NCBI GenBank assembly: GCA_000149225.2
Contig: CM000694.1
Span: 2,250,952 to 2,314,951, forward strand
From: Lachancea kluyveri NRRL Y-12651
Lineage: Eukaryota; Ascomycota; Saccharomycetes; Saccharomycetales; Saccharomycetaceae
Direction of reading: 5' to 3'
DNA length: 64,000 nt
Below, one piece after another: positions 1-9,561 of this stretch (position 1 is its first letter; each line of letters starts with the position of its first letter). The position numbers and the translations under genes are program-made. The notes beneath the pieces were generated by a model. It was not told the origin of the DNA. It did not search any database and saw nothing but the letters and a program-made list of their open reading frames with translations.

Positions 1-1327
1 TTGGGGTATCGGCAGGGTTTTGCTCATGAGCGATCAGGGGCGAGGAGTGTTGGGATGCTATCAGTGGGCCCTGTATGCCCTTTTCATCCACGTAAACAAA
101 TTCTGGAGAACTCGTAGAGTCGCTATCTGTAGTTGCAATGACAGTGCCCGCAGCAGCCGGGCCAGCAACGGCATCATTGTATCGCTTCTCGAAATCTTCT
201 TCAGAACTAGTCCTGTTTTTGTGACGGCGGTACAGTAAGAATATTACTATTAGCAACAGTAAAAGGCACACTATACCCACAGCGACAAACGTCCCGGCAA
301 CTTTCCCTGGGGAACCCCAAAACCCGTTCTTCTTGGAACTATCGTTACCAGAATTGCCTGTACTGGAGTTACTTGGAGCCAAGCTTGTCGGTGAAGAGTA
401 CACAGTAGTGATTATTTGTGTCGTGTAGACTTGGTTCCGGCTCATTGTTCCAGACTCACCGCTGCCGGCTTCTAACGGGGTGGCGGTTACCGTCTGTACA
501 GAGTAGATGATAGATGTGATTGGGAAAAGGGATGACGTAAGTCTTGAGGAGGAGGAGGACGAAGAAGAGGACGAAGAAGACGATGAAGATGACGACGACG
601 AAGACGATGAAGATGACGACGAAGACGAAGACGATGAAGATGACGACGAAGACGACGACGATGATGATGATGATGTGGTAGTAGAAAAAGGCATGGAGGA
701 GGAGCTCGTCAGAAAAACACTCGAACTGGGCAATACACTTGTAGTTGCTGGCTGTGTAGAAGACGAATCCGACGTAGTGACCACCTCATCCGATGTAGAA
801 GTGGGTGAAGAGCTGGGTGTGGTCTGTACAGAGGAGGTACCTGGGCTTGAAGATGATGCAAGACCAGAGCTCTGGCTAGTGGTTGTCGAACTCGAACTCG
901 AGCTAGAACTAGAACTAGTACCTATAGCTGAACTCGTTCCCGTAGAAGTAGCTGAAGAACTCGAAGCGGGGCTCTCGGTAGAGCTTGGCGAATCTATAGG
1001 GATGCTGCTAGCTGTACCAGAACCCAGGTAAATGTATCCGTACAGTGCCTGTCCCTCGTTACCACATGAATCGTATGGATAACCACTGCACTGGTCACTG
1101 CATTTAGAAAGACTTACACCACTCGATGGACCACTGTTGGAGCAGGCGCAGTCCTTACCTAGTAGAATAGCGTATTGGTATCCCTGGCAATTGTCATGGC
1201 ACCAACCATTGCTTTGGTAAGTGTTTGATTGAGCCGACGTGGAAGCTGTATTTTCCGATGAGCAATACGTCAGAGCTGCCGAAGCAAGGGACGAGGCCCG
1301 TAGCAATAAGAGCAGGAGCGGGAGCAT
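1..1327 (-). CDS. WSC4: WSC-family cell-wall stress sensor, C-terminus cut by left edge
   Basis: Reading down from the ATG at 1325-1327 gives an open frame of 442 codons with no stop before the window edge, so the C-terminus is missing. A hydrophobic Leu-rich signal peptide is followed by a cysteine-rich WSC domain (motifs such as NGWCHDNCQGYQYAILLG and SKCSDQCSGYPYDSCG). Next comes a long Ser/Thr-rich stalk, presumably O-mannosylated, then one transmembrane helix (around 225-290) followed by RRHKNR and a cytoplasmic tail. Known family role: plasma-membrane and ER mechanosensors feeding Rho1 and the cell-wall integrity pathway. It is divergent from OCA5, as WSC4 (YHL028W) and OCA5 (YHL029C) are in S. 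cerevisiae, which is why I prefer WSC4 over other WSC paralogues. The plus strand here shows a long Asp/Glu open frame that is only the antisense of the Ser codons. Confidence 0.88.
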   Translation of the reverse strand, partial: MLPLLLLLLRASSLASAALTYCSSENTASTSAQSNTYQSNGWCHDNCQGYQYAILLGKDCACSNSGPSSGVSLSKCSDQCSGYPYDSCGNEGQALYGYIYLGSGTASSIPIDSPSSTESPASSSSATSTGTSSAIGTSSSSSSSSSSTTTSQSSGLASSSSPGTSSVQTTPSSSPTSTSDEVVTTSDSSSTQPATTSVLPSSSVFLTSSSSMPFSTTTSSSSSSSSSSSSSSSSSSSSSSSSSSSSSSSSSSSSSSSSSSSRLTSSLFPITSIIYSVQTVTATPLEAGSGESGTMSRNQVYTTQIITTVYSSPTSLAPSNSSTGNSGNDSSKKNGFWGSPGKVAGTFVAVGIVCLLLLLIVIFLLYRRHKNRTSSEEDFEKRYNDAVAGPAAAGTVIATTDSDSTSSPEFVYVDEKGIQGPLIASQHSSPLIAHEQNPADTP

Positions 1328-1764
1328 AGCTGTCTTATGGGACTAACTTGTTAGAGGCAGAGATCTTGGATCTAAAGTTTATCCATGTATAGAAACATGC
1401 ACCGCGGAGTGACCCAGCTTTTGCTTTTTTAGCAGACGAGGTAAGGTAAGACGGCGTCGTAACGGTGAAATTTAGAGATGTGCCGCGGTAAGGGCGGATA
1501 GCAGCGGAAGCTACTAAGGCCGAAGCTGCTAAGGCAGAAGCTGCGAAGGCAGAAGCTACCGAGCAGAAATTTTTCATTCACGTGACTTGTTGGCGTTGGT
1601 TCGAAACTCCGGTGAGCTCTTTTCTCGGGTAAAAATGAGAAAAGAAAGAGAGAAAAGGAGATATCCGTCTCGCCCTCCTGGGGAAAAGATCATAATCTCT
1701 GCTCGACCTAAATGCGCTAGAAACGTAATCGTCTATTACTCGTAACCAAAAGGTCTAAAGTCAA
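1328..1764. promoter_or_regulatory. Divergent WSC4/OCA5 promoter region
   Basis: This 437-base spacer separates two divergent starts and should hold both promoters. I see a 15-bp tandem repeat at 1507-1560 and, on the minus strand, an 80-codon ATG frame (1577 to 1335) that stops 7 bases before the WSC4 ATG. An A/G-rich tract (about 1633-1665) lies nearer OCA5. No clear TATA box was found for either gene. Confidence 0.5.
1507..1560. repeat. 15-bp tandem repeat, about 3.6 copies
   Basis: Three units of the type GAAGCTRCTAAGGCM plus a 9-base partial copy lie head to tail (1507, 1522, 1537, 1552), with only a few substitutions between units. The period is a multiple of three. On the minus strand it encodes alternating Ala/Ser-Ala-Leu steps of a small hydrophobic leader-like peptide; on the plus strand it reads EAAKA but has no start codon. 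It sits in the WSC4 5' region. Confidence 0.75.
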
Positions 1765-3414
1765 ATGGCCGACAAGAAGACTCTGGTTCATTCTCACCTT
1801 CACAACAGGAACAGCAAGCAACAGCTGTGGAACAGACAACTGGTTGCAAAGGTTGTTGAGCTTGTACAGAAAAATGACCATGGCGCACTGGCGCTTGTCG
1901 CCAGGACCACTGGTATACCGCCGCAATTGAGACATGTTGTGTGGCCAGTGCTGTTAAAGTATCATCCGATGGTAATATCTCCGGGAATCATGACAAATAC
2001 GCTCATCCTCGTCAATGATAAGTACGAATATCATAGGGAAACTAGAAGTGCCGATGAGATTGAAAGACACGTAATGCACGATTTGAACAAGTATTTCCAC
2101 AGGTGGAACAACAGTGGTAACACTAGCGGAACTGGTCATAATACACCGGTACAACCGGACTCTCCCAATATGCCTCCTGATGAATTGCATGCGATGGATA
2201 CGTTGAAGAGATGTATCATGAACTTTTTGAACAAGTGGGACCGTCTGTTCAAATATGAAAGCGGTCTCGCTTGGATTGCTGTTGGCCTAGCAGAATGGTT
2301 GCCGTTGAAGAGAGACCATGAAAATCTTGTTTTACGCGGAAGACGACATCCAAGCCTGGTACGTCTCTATAAGGAGTATCCTTTGCCGCCAGAGATTAGC
2401 TCTTCTTTGCCGCCAACAGAATTTGATTTTGACCAAATATTTGAACGGCTGATGCTCGTCATGCTTCATTCTCCAGACATATCTATGGCCAAGAAGCTAG
2501 CACAGCGTGAATCTAACTCAAACTCTTCATACTATCCTGTCGTCTCAGGTGGTGACCTTTCTTTTCGAAGTCAGGTTTTTTTCAAGGTTTTCTCCACCAT
2601 ATTACCGGAACTGTATCAACCTTTTACAGACGAAGAAACTATGCATCCTTCCAAAAAGATCAACTGGCTTTACTGGTGGCTTAAATGTTCCGGTGCCCGC
2701 GTGCTGCATAAACAGGATAGAGCACGTCTTTGGGACATTCTATTGGGTTGGAGACCTGCACCGTCTACAATAAACTTCTACCTCAACTACAATAATAGAG
2801 CTTTTGAACATTTTTACAGTCCAACTAGCCCCTCCATTGATACCGATTTTTTCAATAAAATCTGCAAATATGGCCATGACCAGTTCTGGTTTCCCGATTT
2901 GGATCTGTTGCCGTTGGGCTCCAAATCTTTAAAATGTGATTTTCAAATTTTTCAAGAGCTGTTGAGACGCAATAAATATGGTACAGAAGAGACACCTTTA
3001 AATGTAAACGAGAAAAAAGACGAAGGCCCTGGAGTGAAAATACCATTTTCTTTAATCGACCCACATGTTCAGCTATTGTTCATCTACATTGCCATTTTGC
3101 AACAGAATGAATTTAAGCTGCTGGAGTTTGAAGAAGCCGAAATTTCCGAATTTTTGAACAATGTTCCCTTACTTTCTCGAACCGACGACTTCAATTATAA
3201 GAAGATGTATACCGATGAGCAAGAGTTGCCCTCGTCCAGTTCTAGCGATGATGACGATCCAAATTTGAAAAGACCAGGTACTTCCTCTCATATGTTGATA
3301 GAATTTGGGAATGATGATAAAGCGCTGCATTCATTTGATGATGTTTACAATTTAGCCGGCGATATATGGAGGAAATGGATTTGGAGAGAGTTGGAAGAAA
3401 ACAACAATCAATAG
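1765..3414 (+). CDS. OCA5: TBC-domain protein, Oca5-type
   Basis: The 549-residue protein starts at an ATG and matches Oca5 throughout, including PPQLRHVVWPVLLKYHP near the N-terminus, KYESGLAWIAVGLAEW, SGGDLSFRSQVFFKVF, YWWLKCSGARVLHKQDRAR and the C-terminal GDIWRKWIWRELEE. The domain is a divergent TBC (Rab-GAP-like) fold. Oca5 is a cytoplasmic protein named for oxidant-induced cell-cycle arrest; genetically it groups with the Oca/Siw14 phosphatase set. S. cerevisiae Oca5 is longer (about 680 residues) mainly because of Asn/Ser-rich insertions absent here. A short acidic Ser/Asp linker (SSSSSDDDD) precedes the C-terminal segment. Catalytic GAP activity is not certain, because I did not identify both the Arg and Gln fingers. 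Confidence 0.93.
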   Translation: MADKKTLVHSHLHNRNSKQQLWNRQLVAKVVELVQKNDHGALALVARTTGIPPQLRHVVWPVLLKYHPMVISPGIMTNTLILVNDKYEYHRETRSADEIERHVMHDLNKYFHRWNNSGNTSGTGHNTPVQPDSPNMPPDELHAMDTLKRCIMNFLNKWDRLFKYESGLAWIAVGLAEWLPLKRDHENLVLRGRRHPSLVRLYKEYPLPPEISSSLPPTEFDFDQIFERLMLVMLHSPDISMAKKLAQRESNSNSSYYPVVSGGDLSFRSQVFFKVFSTILPELYQPFTDEETMHPSKKINWLYWWLKCSGARVLHKQDRARLWDILLGWRPAPSTINFYLNYNNRAFEHFYSPTSPSIDTDFFNKICKYGHDQFWFPDLDLLPLGSKSLKCDFQIFQELLRRNKYGTEETPLNVNEKKDEGPGVKIPFSLIDPHVQLLFIYIAILQQNEFKLLEFEEAEISEFLNNVPLLSRTDDFNYKKMYTDEQELPSSSSSDDDDPNLKRPGTSSHMLIEFGNDDKALHSFDDVYNLAGDIWRKWIWRELEENNNQ

Positions 3415-3907
3415 GGCTGACATCTGTCAGTAAAAGGTATCTTTATGTATATAAATGTTAGAAGTGAAATCGAGTAGGGAAGTAAATATGGTCCTTAATG
3501 TTTAATAATCTGGCACGAAAATGTGAAATTCAACCAACTCTTTTTTTTTTTCAATATTAGACATGTTCCGACTTTATAATATTGGGAGTCTTAATTTTTG
3601 TTATCAGCATCAAAACATCAAAAAGGAAAAAAAAAAAAATCAAACAAAAATGCAAGATCACACTGTTAAGGTGAATATCTCACCAAAAACAGAAAATTCA
3701 GGATGTGTTGTAAGATAATTTTAAGGAAACTGAGTGTTTATAGAATCAGGAAACCAATTAAATTCCTCGCAGTAGTGACAGGTTGGTTTAGGCCGGGTAA
3801 TTATCTCGATATGGTGAAGTTCTTAAAATTTACAACTGTCGTTTTTTAGAAAAAACACAACGGTAAAGCTTGAGGGAACAATCATAGTTCTAACAGTGCC
3901 CGATATA
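3415..3907. promoter_or_regulatory. OCA5 3' region and PRP19 promoter
   Basis: This 493-base spacer lies between two genes on the same strand. It contains poly-T and poly-A runs (about 3540 and 3626-3640), typical of nucleosome-poor yeast promoters, and no other open frame. I see nothing else that can be supported. Confidence 0.4.
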
Positions 3908-5642
3908 ATGTTTTGTGCTAGTATGTTGTGAGGACTGGTTGTTATAATTGATATCTACCTGTTTCCGACCTTTTCTTTATCTTTCTGTTTTTGTTATACC
4001 TATTTCGCGTTCCATAAACTAACTCATCAATCAACCAGTAAGTGGCAAGCCACCGAAAACGCCCGTGCTGTCACCAAATTCTAAATGTGTTTTTGAGAAA
4101 CCTTTAATTGAGCAATATGTTGAGCAACATGGTGTAGATCCAATTACCAAAGATGCGCTATCCGTTGAGCAATTAATTACTATAGCCCAAACCCCGCAAC
4201 AATATGCTTTAGCGAATAGCACCAATTCCTCCACTTTGAATTCAAACTATAGCATCCCAAATTTACTTTCCACTCTACAGAACGAATGGGATGCGATTAT
4301 GCTGGAGAATTTTCAGTTGAGACAGCAACTGGATACTTGTAAAAAAGAGTTATCCACTGCATTATACCAATATGACGCCGCAGTACGCGTAGCTGGCAGA
4401 GCTTGCATGGAAAGAGATGAAGTAAAACGGGAGCTAGGTAACCTGACTAAGATTATTGGTGGTGGCGAACTTTTAGAATCTACTTTTAATCTCAAAGATG
4501 AAGAAGGCCGGGATAGTAGCAAGGATGGTGACGATGATAGTAAGGAGTCCAACTCCGACCTCATCACCGATGGAATGATCGAAGACATGGTAGAGAGGTC
4601 CCAAAGTTACGTTGCAGCTACCAAGAAAGTTAAAGCTACCCCGAGACCCGTGACTAATTTCGTTACATCTGAGGAAACTACGCTCAGCAAAGAGTTTTCC
4701 CAGTTGTCATCATTGTACGTTGGTGGAATTTTGCTCGATAATAAGTGGCTAACAACTTTTGGATCGAAAGGGACTTTTTACGTCTGGAATCCTAAGAACT
4801 ATATTCATGCCTCTTTGGAAACTATGTTGTCTGAAATACGAACAAAGCATAACGCCACTGAATGTAACTTAACTTGCATCTATCCGTTAGATGAAAATTT
4901 CCTTATCTTTGGTACATCAAATGGGGCTTCTGGTACCTACGATCATAAGAACCAAAGTTTTACGATCCTGGCAAATAGCCATGAAAAATTAGTCTCCCTC
5001 TTTCACCAGCCACACATTACACCGACATCTTATATTACTATAAGTGAAAACGGGACGGTCCAATATATCTCTCTGATAAACAAAAACAGCGTAAGGCTGA
5101 ACGAGTACAGTTTCAGCGCTAATTTTTCAGATATACACAAGGATGGTTTATTGATTGCCTTAGCAAACGATTCTCAGGTCATTGTTCGTAGCGTAGTTAA
5201 ACCGCAGGACTCTCCAGTCTTCTTTCCGCATGACGAAGAAGAAGATGGCTCAATATTGGATGTAAAATTTGGGCTGAACGGTTACTGGATGTTTGTTACA
5301 TGCGCAAAGTCTATCAAGGTTTTTCACTTGGGGAAATCTCCGGGTACGTTGGCGGTGCAACCTTTAAGATTCGGAGACTCCACCGTGGTTAAGGGATTTG
5401 ACACTGACCACAGTGGAAAATATCTATTTGTTCTTGTCGAACAACTCGGAAAGTTTCATATCCATTGGTACGCCTACCACAAGCCTGACAAACAGTGGGT
5501 TTTAAAGTGGACTAAAAACTGTGAGAAGGACGTTGCCGATGATGCCATTGTCTACACTGATATATCTTACGTGTCTCACGGTGATCACGCATGCCTAAAG
5601 CTATTAACACCTCAGAAATTAGTTACCGTAGATTTGGATTAG
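3908..5642 (+). CDS. PRP19: Prp19 spliceosomal U-box ubiquitin ligase, spliced gene
   Basis: The coding sequence joins 3908-3920 to 4039-5642 (538 residues). Exon 1 encodes MFCA plus one base; exon 2 completes Ile and continues SGKPPKTPVLSPNSK. This restores the conserved Prp19 start, which is otherwise lost because the exon-2 frame has no ATG at its beginning. An N-terminal U-box (about 1-60) is followed by a tetramerisation coiled coil with the hallmark NYSIPNLLSTLQNEWDAIML, then a degenerate WD40 propeller. Prp19 is the core of the NineTeen complex, which stabilises U5/U6 in the activated spliceosome and also acts in DNA repair. An acidic Asp/Ser/Lys stretch lies between coiled coil and propeller. 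S. cerevisiae PRP19 is, to my knowledge, intronless, so this intron is a notable difference. Confidence 0.93.
3921..4038 (+). other. PRP19: PRP19 intron
   Basis: A 118-base intron starts GTATGT at 3921, has the branch-site core ACTAAC at 4018-4023 (branch A at 4022) and ends in CCAG at 4038. It has a pyrimidine-rich interior, and the branch-to-acceptor distance is 16 bases. It interrupts the fifth codon after its first base. Splicing gives MFCAISGKPP, the family consensus start, which is strong independent support. Confidence 0.9.
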
Positions 5643-5890
5643 GAATAGATGTAAAATATAGCTGAGGAGAGTATATTGGAACTTATTTACGTACCACACG
5701 ACCATTCGGGTAACTACCGTTAATAATGACCAAGATCATCGGAAAGCCCTCATTTCTTTCGTTTAGGTTTGAAAATGTCTCATAATCTAACAAATCATTT
5801 TGAGCAGTTTGAACATAGGACGATTAGGTATTAGAAAATTAAATCCTGGGTTATTGTGAAGTTAATCAATGGAGTTCTGGGACAAATAAG
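5643..5890. promoter_or_regulatory. PRP19 terminator and ENT4 promoter
   Basis: This 248-base spacer lies between same-strand genes. It is A/T-rich near the ENT4 start, and no distinct motif was recognised. Confidence 0.3.
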
Positions 5891-6679
5891 ATGTCATTTA
5901 TAAGGTCGGTTCGAAATATGGGTCAATCCACAACAGAGGTAAAAGTCAAAAAAGCGACCGACGATGATGAATATAGTGGTGCGACAGGTGCCCTTATGAA
6001 CGAAATATCCGTATTGACATATAGCGCCAAAACTTTGAGAGAGATTACCCAAGTAATCCATAGAAGACTTAGTGGTAACTACCGGAAGAGTTCTCATAGA
6101 AATGCTGTGCATATTTTGAAAACATTAACATTAATTTCATACCTAATCAATAATGGATCTAACGACTTTGTATCATGGATCAGGCAGTATGCTTACTTAG
6201 TAGATACTCTAAGGGAATTTAACGTGAGCGCTGACAAGGATAGAAAGATGGCGGAACAAGTACGGATGTTATCCATCAAACTGTCAAAGTTGTTAAAGGA
6301 CGATTTGATGTTGCAAGAGAGGAGGAGAGAACTAACGCAGTTCAGATCAAGTATATCTACACCTGGGAGAAAGTCCACCGATAATAGCCACTTGAAAGTA
6401 CACCACCCGAATAAACCCAACCATCATAATACACACAGCAATGGCTACTACGACTACGTTGCCAAAAGAAACACCAAAAGTTTGGATATTAAGGGAACTC
6501 CCAGACATAGTTTGGGCAACCAGCCACGAAAATTTCCCTTAGGTCCATTGACTGAAGAAGAAGATGTAGAAAAAGAAAATAATGCAACCGATTCGAATGC
6601 TGCATATGAGGGTCAGCATGAACGATTTTATAAGAGAAGAGGAATAACGAGATTGGTGTCTAATAATCCGTTTCTATGA
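5891..6679 (+). CDS. ENT4: Epsin-like ENTH-domain protein
   Basis: The 262-residue protein opens with an ENTH domain (about residues 5-150) that contains YSGATGALMNEIS, KTLREITQVIHRRL and a VHILKTLTLISYLINNGS helix typical of ENTH/ANTH folds. The domain binds phosphoinositides on endosomal and trans-Golgi membranes. The C-terminal third is polar and likely disordered, and it ends NNPFL, providing an NPF motif that binds EH-domain partners. Length and position beside PRP19 and UBI4 match Ent4 (YLL038C) rather than the larger clathrin adaptors Ent1/Ent2. I see no clathrin box. The start is the first ATG, 11 bases into the clear promoter end. Confidence 0.92.
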   Translation: MSFIRSVRNMGQSTTEVKVKKATDDDEYSGATGALMNEISVLTYSAKTLREITQVIHRRLSGNYRKSSHRNAVHILKTLTLISYLINNGSNDFVSWIRQYAYLVDTLREFNVSADKDRKMAEQVRMLSIKLSKLLKDDLMLQERRRELTQFRSSISTPGRKSTDNSHLKVHHPNKPNHHNTHSNGYYDYVAKRNTKSLDIKGTPRHSLGNQPRKFPLGPLTEEEDVEKENNATDSNAAYEGQHERFYKRRGITRLVSNNPFL

Positions 6680-8034
6680 GAACGAAAAGTAATAACATAC
6701 ATAAGTATGGAGATATAGAAAATTAATGAATAGTAAAAAAGTACGGGATCCAGAATATCCACAATTGGCACGGAGGTCCCTGTTAGCAAGGACATATTGT
6801 AAGCTTCCAAACCCAAAAAAATATAAACATGGAGGAGTATTTGAAAAGCCATTCCCCCCTACTTATAACCTACGCACAGTCTACTTGTATACTTAGGCAA
6901 AAACCTCATTTAGTGGAGTAGATACGTATTTGTTCTGATACATTTTCTACCCCAATGGCAGTTATACTAAAGCAAAAGTAGTTGCTATAGTTTCGTTAAT
7001 ATTTCTAGGAGTTTCAGAATTAACATGTATAAAGCGTTTTATAACTTCAAACAGTGTCGAGAATGCCTAACACTTGGCACAAAATGGGTTTGTTTTATCA
7101 TTGGCACTGGTTCTATGCATTACAAATAAAAAAACATGCGATGAAGGACAAGAAGATAGTTGAACGCGACCCATTGAATATTAGAAAGGCTGTCACGTTA
7201 AAATGAGCATCATACTTAAAATGTAACAGAAAGCTCGACTACGAAAATACAACAAGTAGAAATTATCAGCGGCAATACAATCTTCGAAAGCATCGCTTAG
7301 TCACTTGAAGAGTTAATGACTGGTTTACAAAAAAAATACAAGAAAATTTTTACATGGGCACCTTGACACTGCGGCAATTGTGCTGAGGAAAAAATGTTTT
7401 GAACACTGCAAAATCGAGACTGCTGTCAGAGTATTGGCGTGTTTCATCTTCAGCACAAGCGTTGTCAGGAAAAGGTATGTACTATAGTTACGCTTTAAAC
7501 AAAATTTGATAAAAGAAATCTCTCAATCATACGCGAGAAACTGCATGAAATTTGTCGTTATGCCCACTAATTTACCTCCTGGAACCATGAGCTTCACAAT
7601 TTCAACCAAAAGATAACCTAGAGATGGCTTATTCCTTGATCCTTGCGTATATCATGATGTACACTATGTACGAAAGTGGTACCAGAAATGAAATAGTTTT
7701 CAATGGGAAAAATTTTTCGACTTGTCCAGGAATCTTCAACGTCTATTTATCCTGAGGTGTGTTTCGTTTTTTTTTTCTCTTTCTTCTTTGAGCCAATTGA
7801 TTGAGACTGTACAACTATGAGTCCGAGGATCTAATATATTTGAGATCATTGTGACTAATATTGCCACATGTCGCAGCTGAACTTGACGAATTAACTAGTA
7901 CCTGACTGCTTTTCTCTGACATTTTGATGATTTTAAATTTTCAAGGTTTACTTACACTATTGTGGGTAAATGCATAATGAACCTTTTAGTGGATACGCAT
8001 GATATATGGGCCTCTTTCTCAACTTTCCCCATTA

Positions 8035-8215
8035 AGGGGTCATTACGAAGAGCACGTGATAATCACATGCTTCCAATGTTACCCTCCCTGACTTTTGAAT
8101 TCGCCGGAAGGCTCTAGATTGTTCCGCAAAAGCTAGAATTTGAGCGGTCTGGAAGCCGGACAAGCGGTGTTTTGTGCCGCGGATTGATTTTTAAGGGGTG
8201 ACGTGATAACAGGGG
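8035..8215 (+). promoter_or_regulatory. Three STRE cores upstream of UBI4
   Basis: AGGGG occurs at 8035-8039, 8194-8198 and 8211-8215, all within 330 bases of the UBI4 ATG. AGGGG is the core bound by the stress activators Msn2/Msn4. UBI4 is the classic stress-induced polyubiquitin gene, so clustering fits the expected regulation. Individual 5-mers are weak evidence. Confidence 0.5.
8097..8125 (+). promoter_or_regulatory. Heat-shock-element-like array upstream of UBI4
   Basis: At 8106-8125 four inverted 5-bp units read gGAAg gCTCt aGATt gTTCc. Two are perfect and two have one mismatch to nGAAn/nTTCn. A further GAA lies exactly 10 bases upstream (8097), in phase. This geometry matches Hsf1 binding sites and agrees with heat induction of UBI4 in other yeasts. 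Confidence 0.5.
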
Positions 8216-8244
8216 GGGCTGGACTTCTTTCTTTTTTGGGAGGG

Positions 8245-8252
8245 TATAAAAA
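8245..8252 (+). promoter_or_regulatory. UBI4 TATA box
   Basis: TATAAAAA lies 111 bases before the UBI4 ATG, the usual yeast distance, and follows the STRE and heat-shock-like sites in a compact stress promoter. Confidence 0.75.
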
Positions 8253-8353
8253 CTAGAGAGGGAGGATTTGCCACCGAGAGGCCAGTTCCTTTCTTCAAGC
8301 ACCTCACTGTTGTTTAACATCATCGAAAAACAGAGAAAGAAGCTATAGGATAA

Positions 8354-9280
<927 letters not shown>

Positions 9281-9561
9281 ATAGGGTAATCGGTAACTTA
9301 ATTTTTTTTTGTGTTGAGTCTGGTTTCTGGTAACCTAGATTGTAAAAGTTTATAGCACTTTTTTTTTCTTTTAATCGATAAATATCCTGGTGTACATCAG
9401 TCTTTCTGTTGACCGTCCAGAGTTAGCCAGCTATGAGCAGCTTATTAATGACTGTTCCTCCATATCAGTTCCGAGCATGTTGGGGGCTCGAATGCTGTAG
9501 AAGTGGAGACATTAAGCGTAGGTAGGCTATCAATATGTCTATTTCCTTATGTAAGAGTTGA

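Noticed and set aside
507-1031. Long Asp/Glu-rich plus-strand open frame
   Set aside because: It is the antisense of the Ser/Thr-rich stalk of the WSC sensor; the minus strand has a signal peptide, WSC domain and membrane helix.
1590-1615. GGTTCGAAACTCC resembling a tRNA B box
   Set aside because: It does not fit the GGTTCGANNCC consensus, and no A box or cloverleaf lies upstream.
8050-8072. Paired E-box sites as a centromere signal
   Set aside because: Adjacent sequence is not A/T-rich and has no CDEIII; they lie in the UBI4 promoter.
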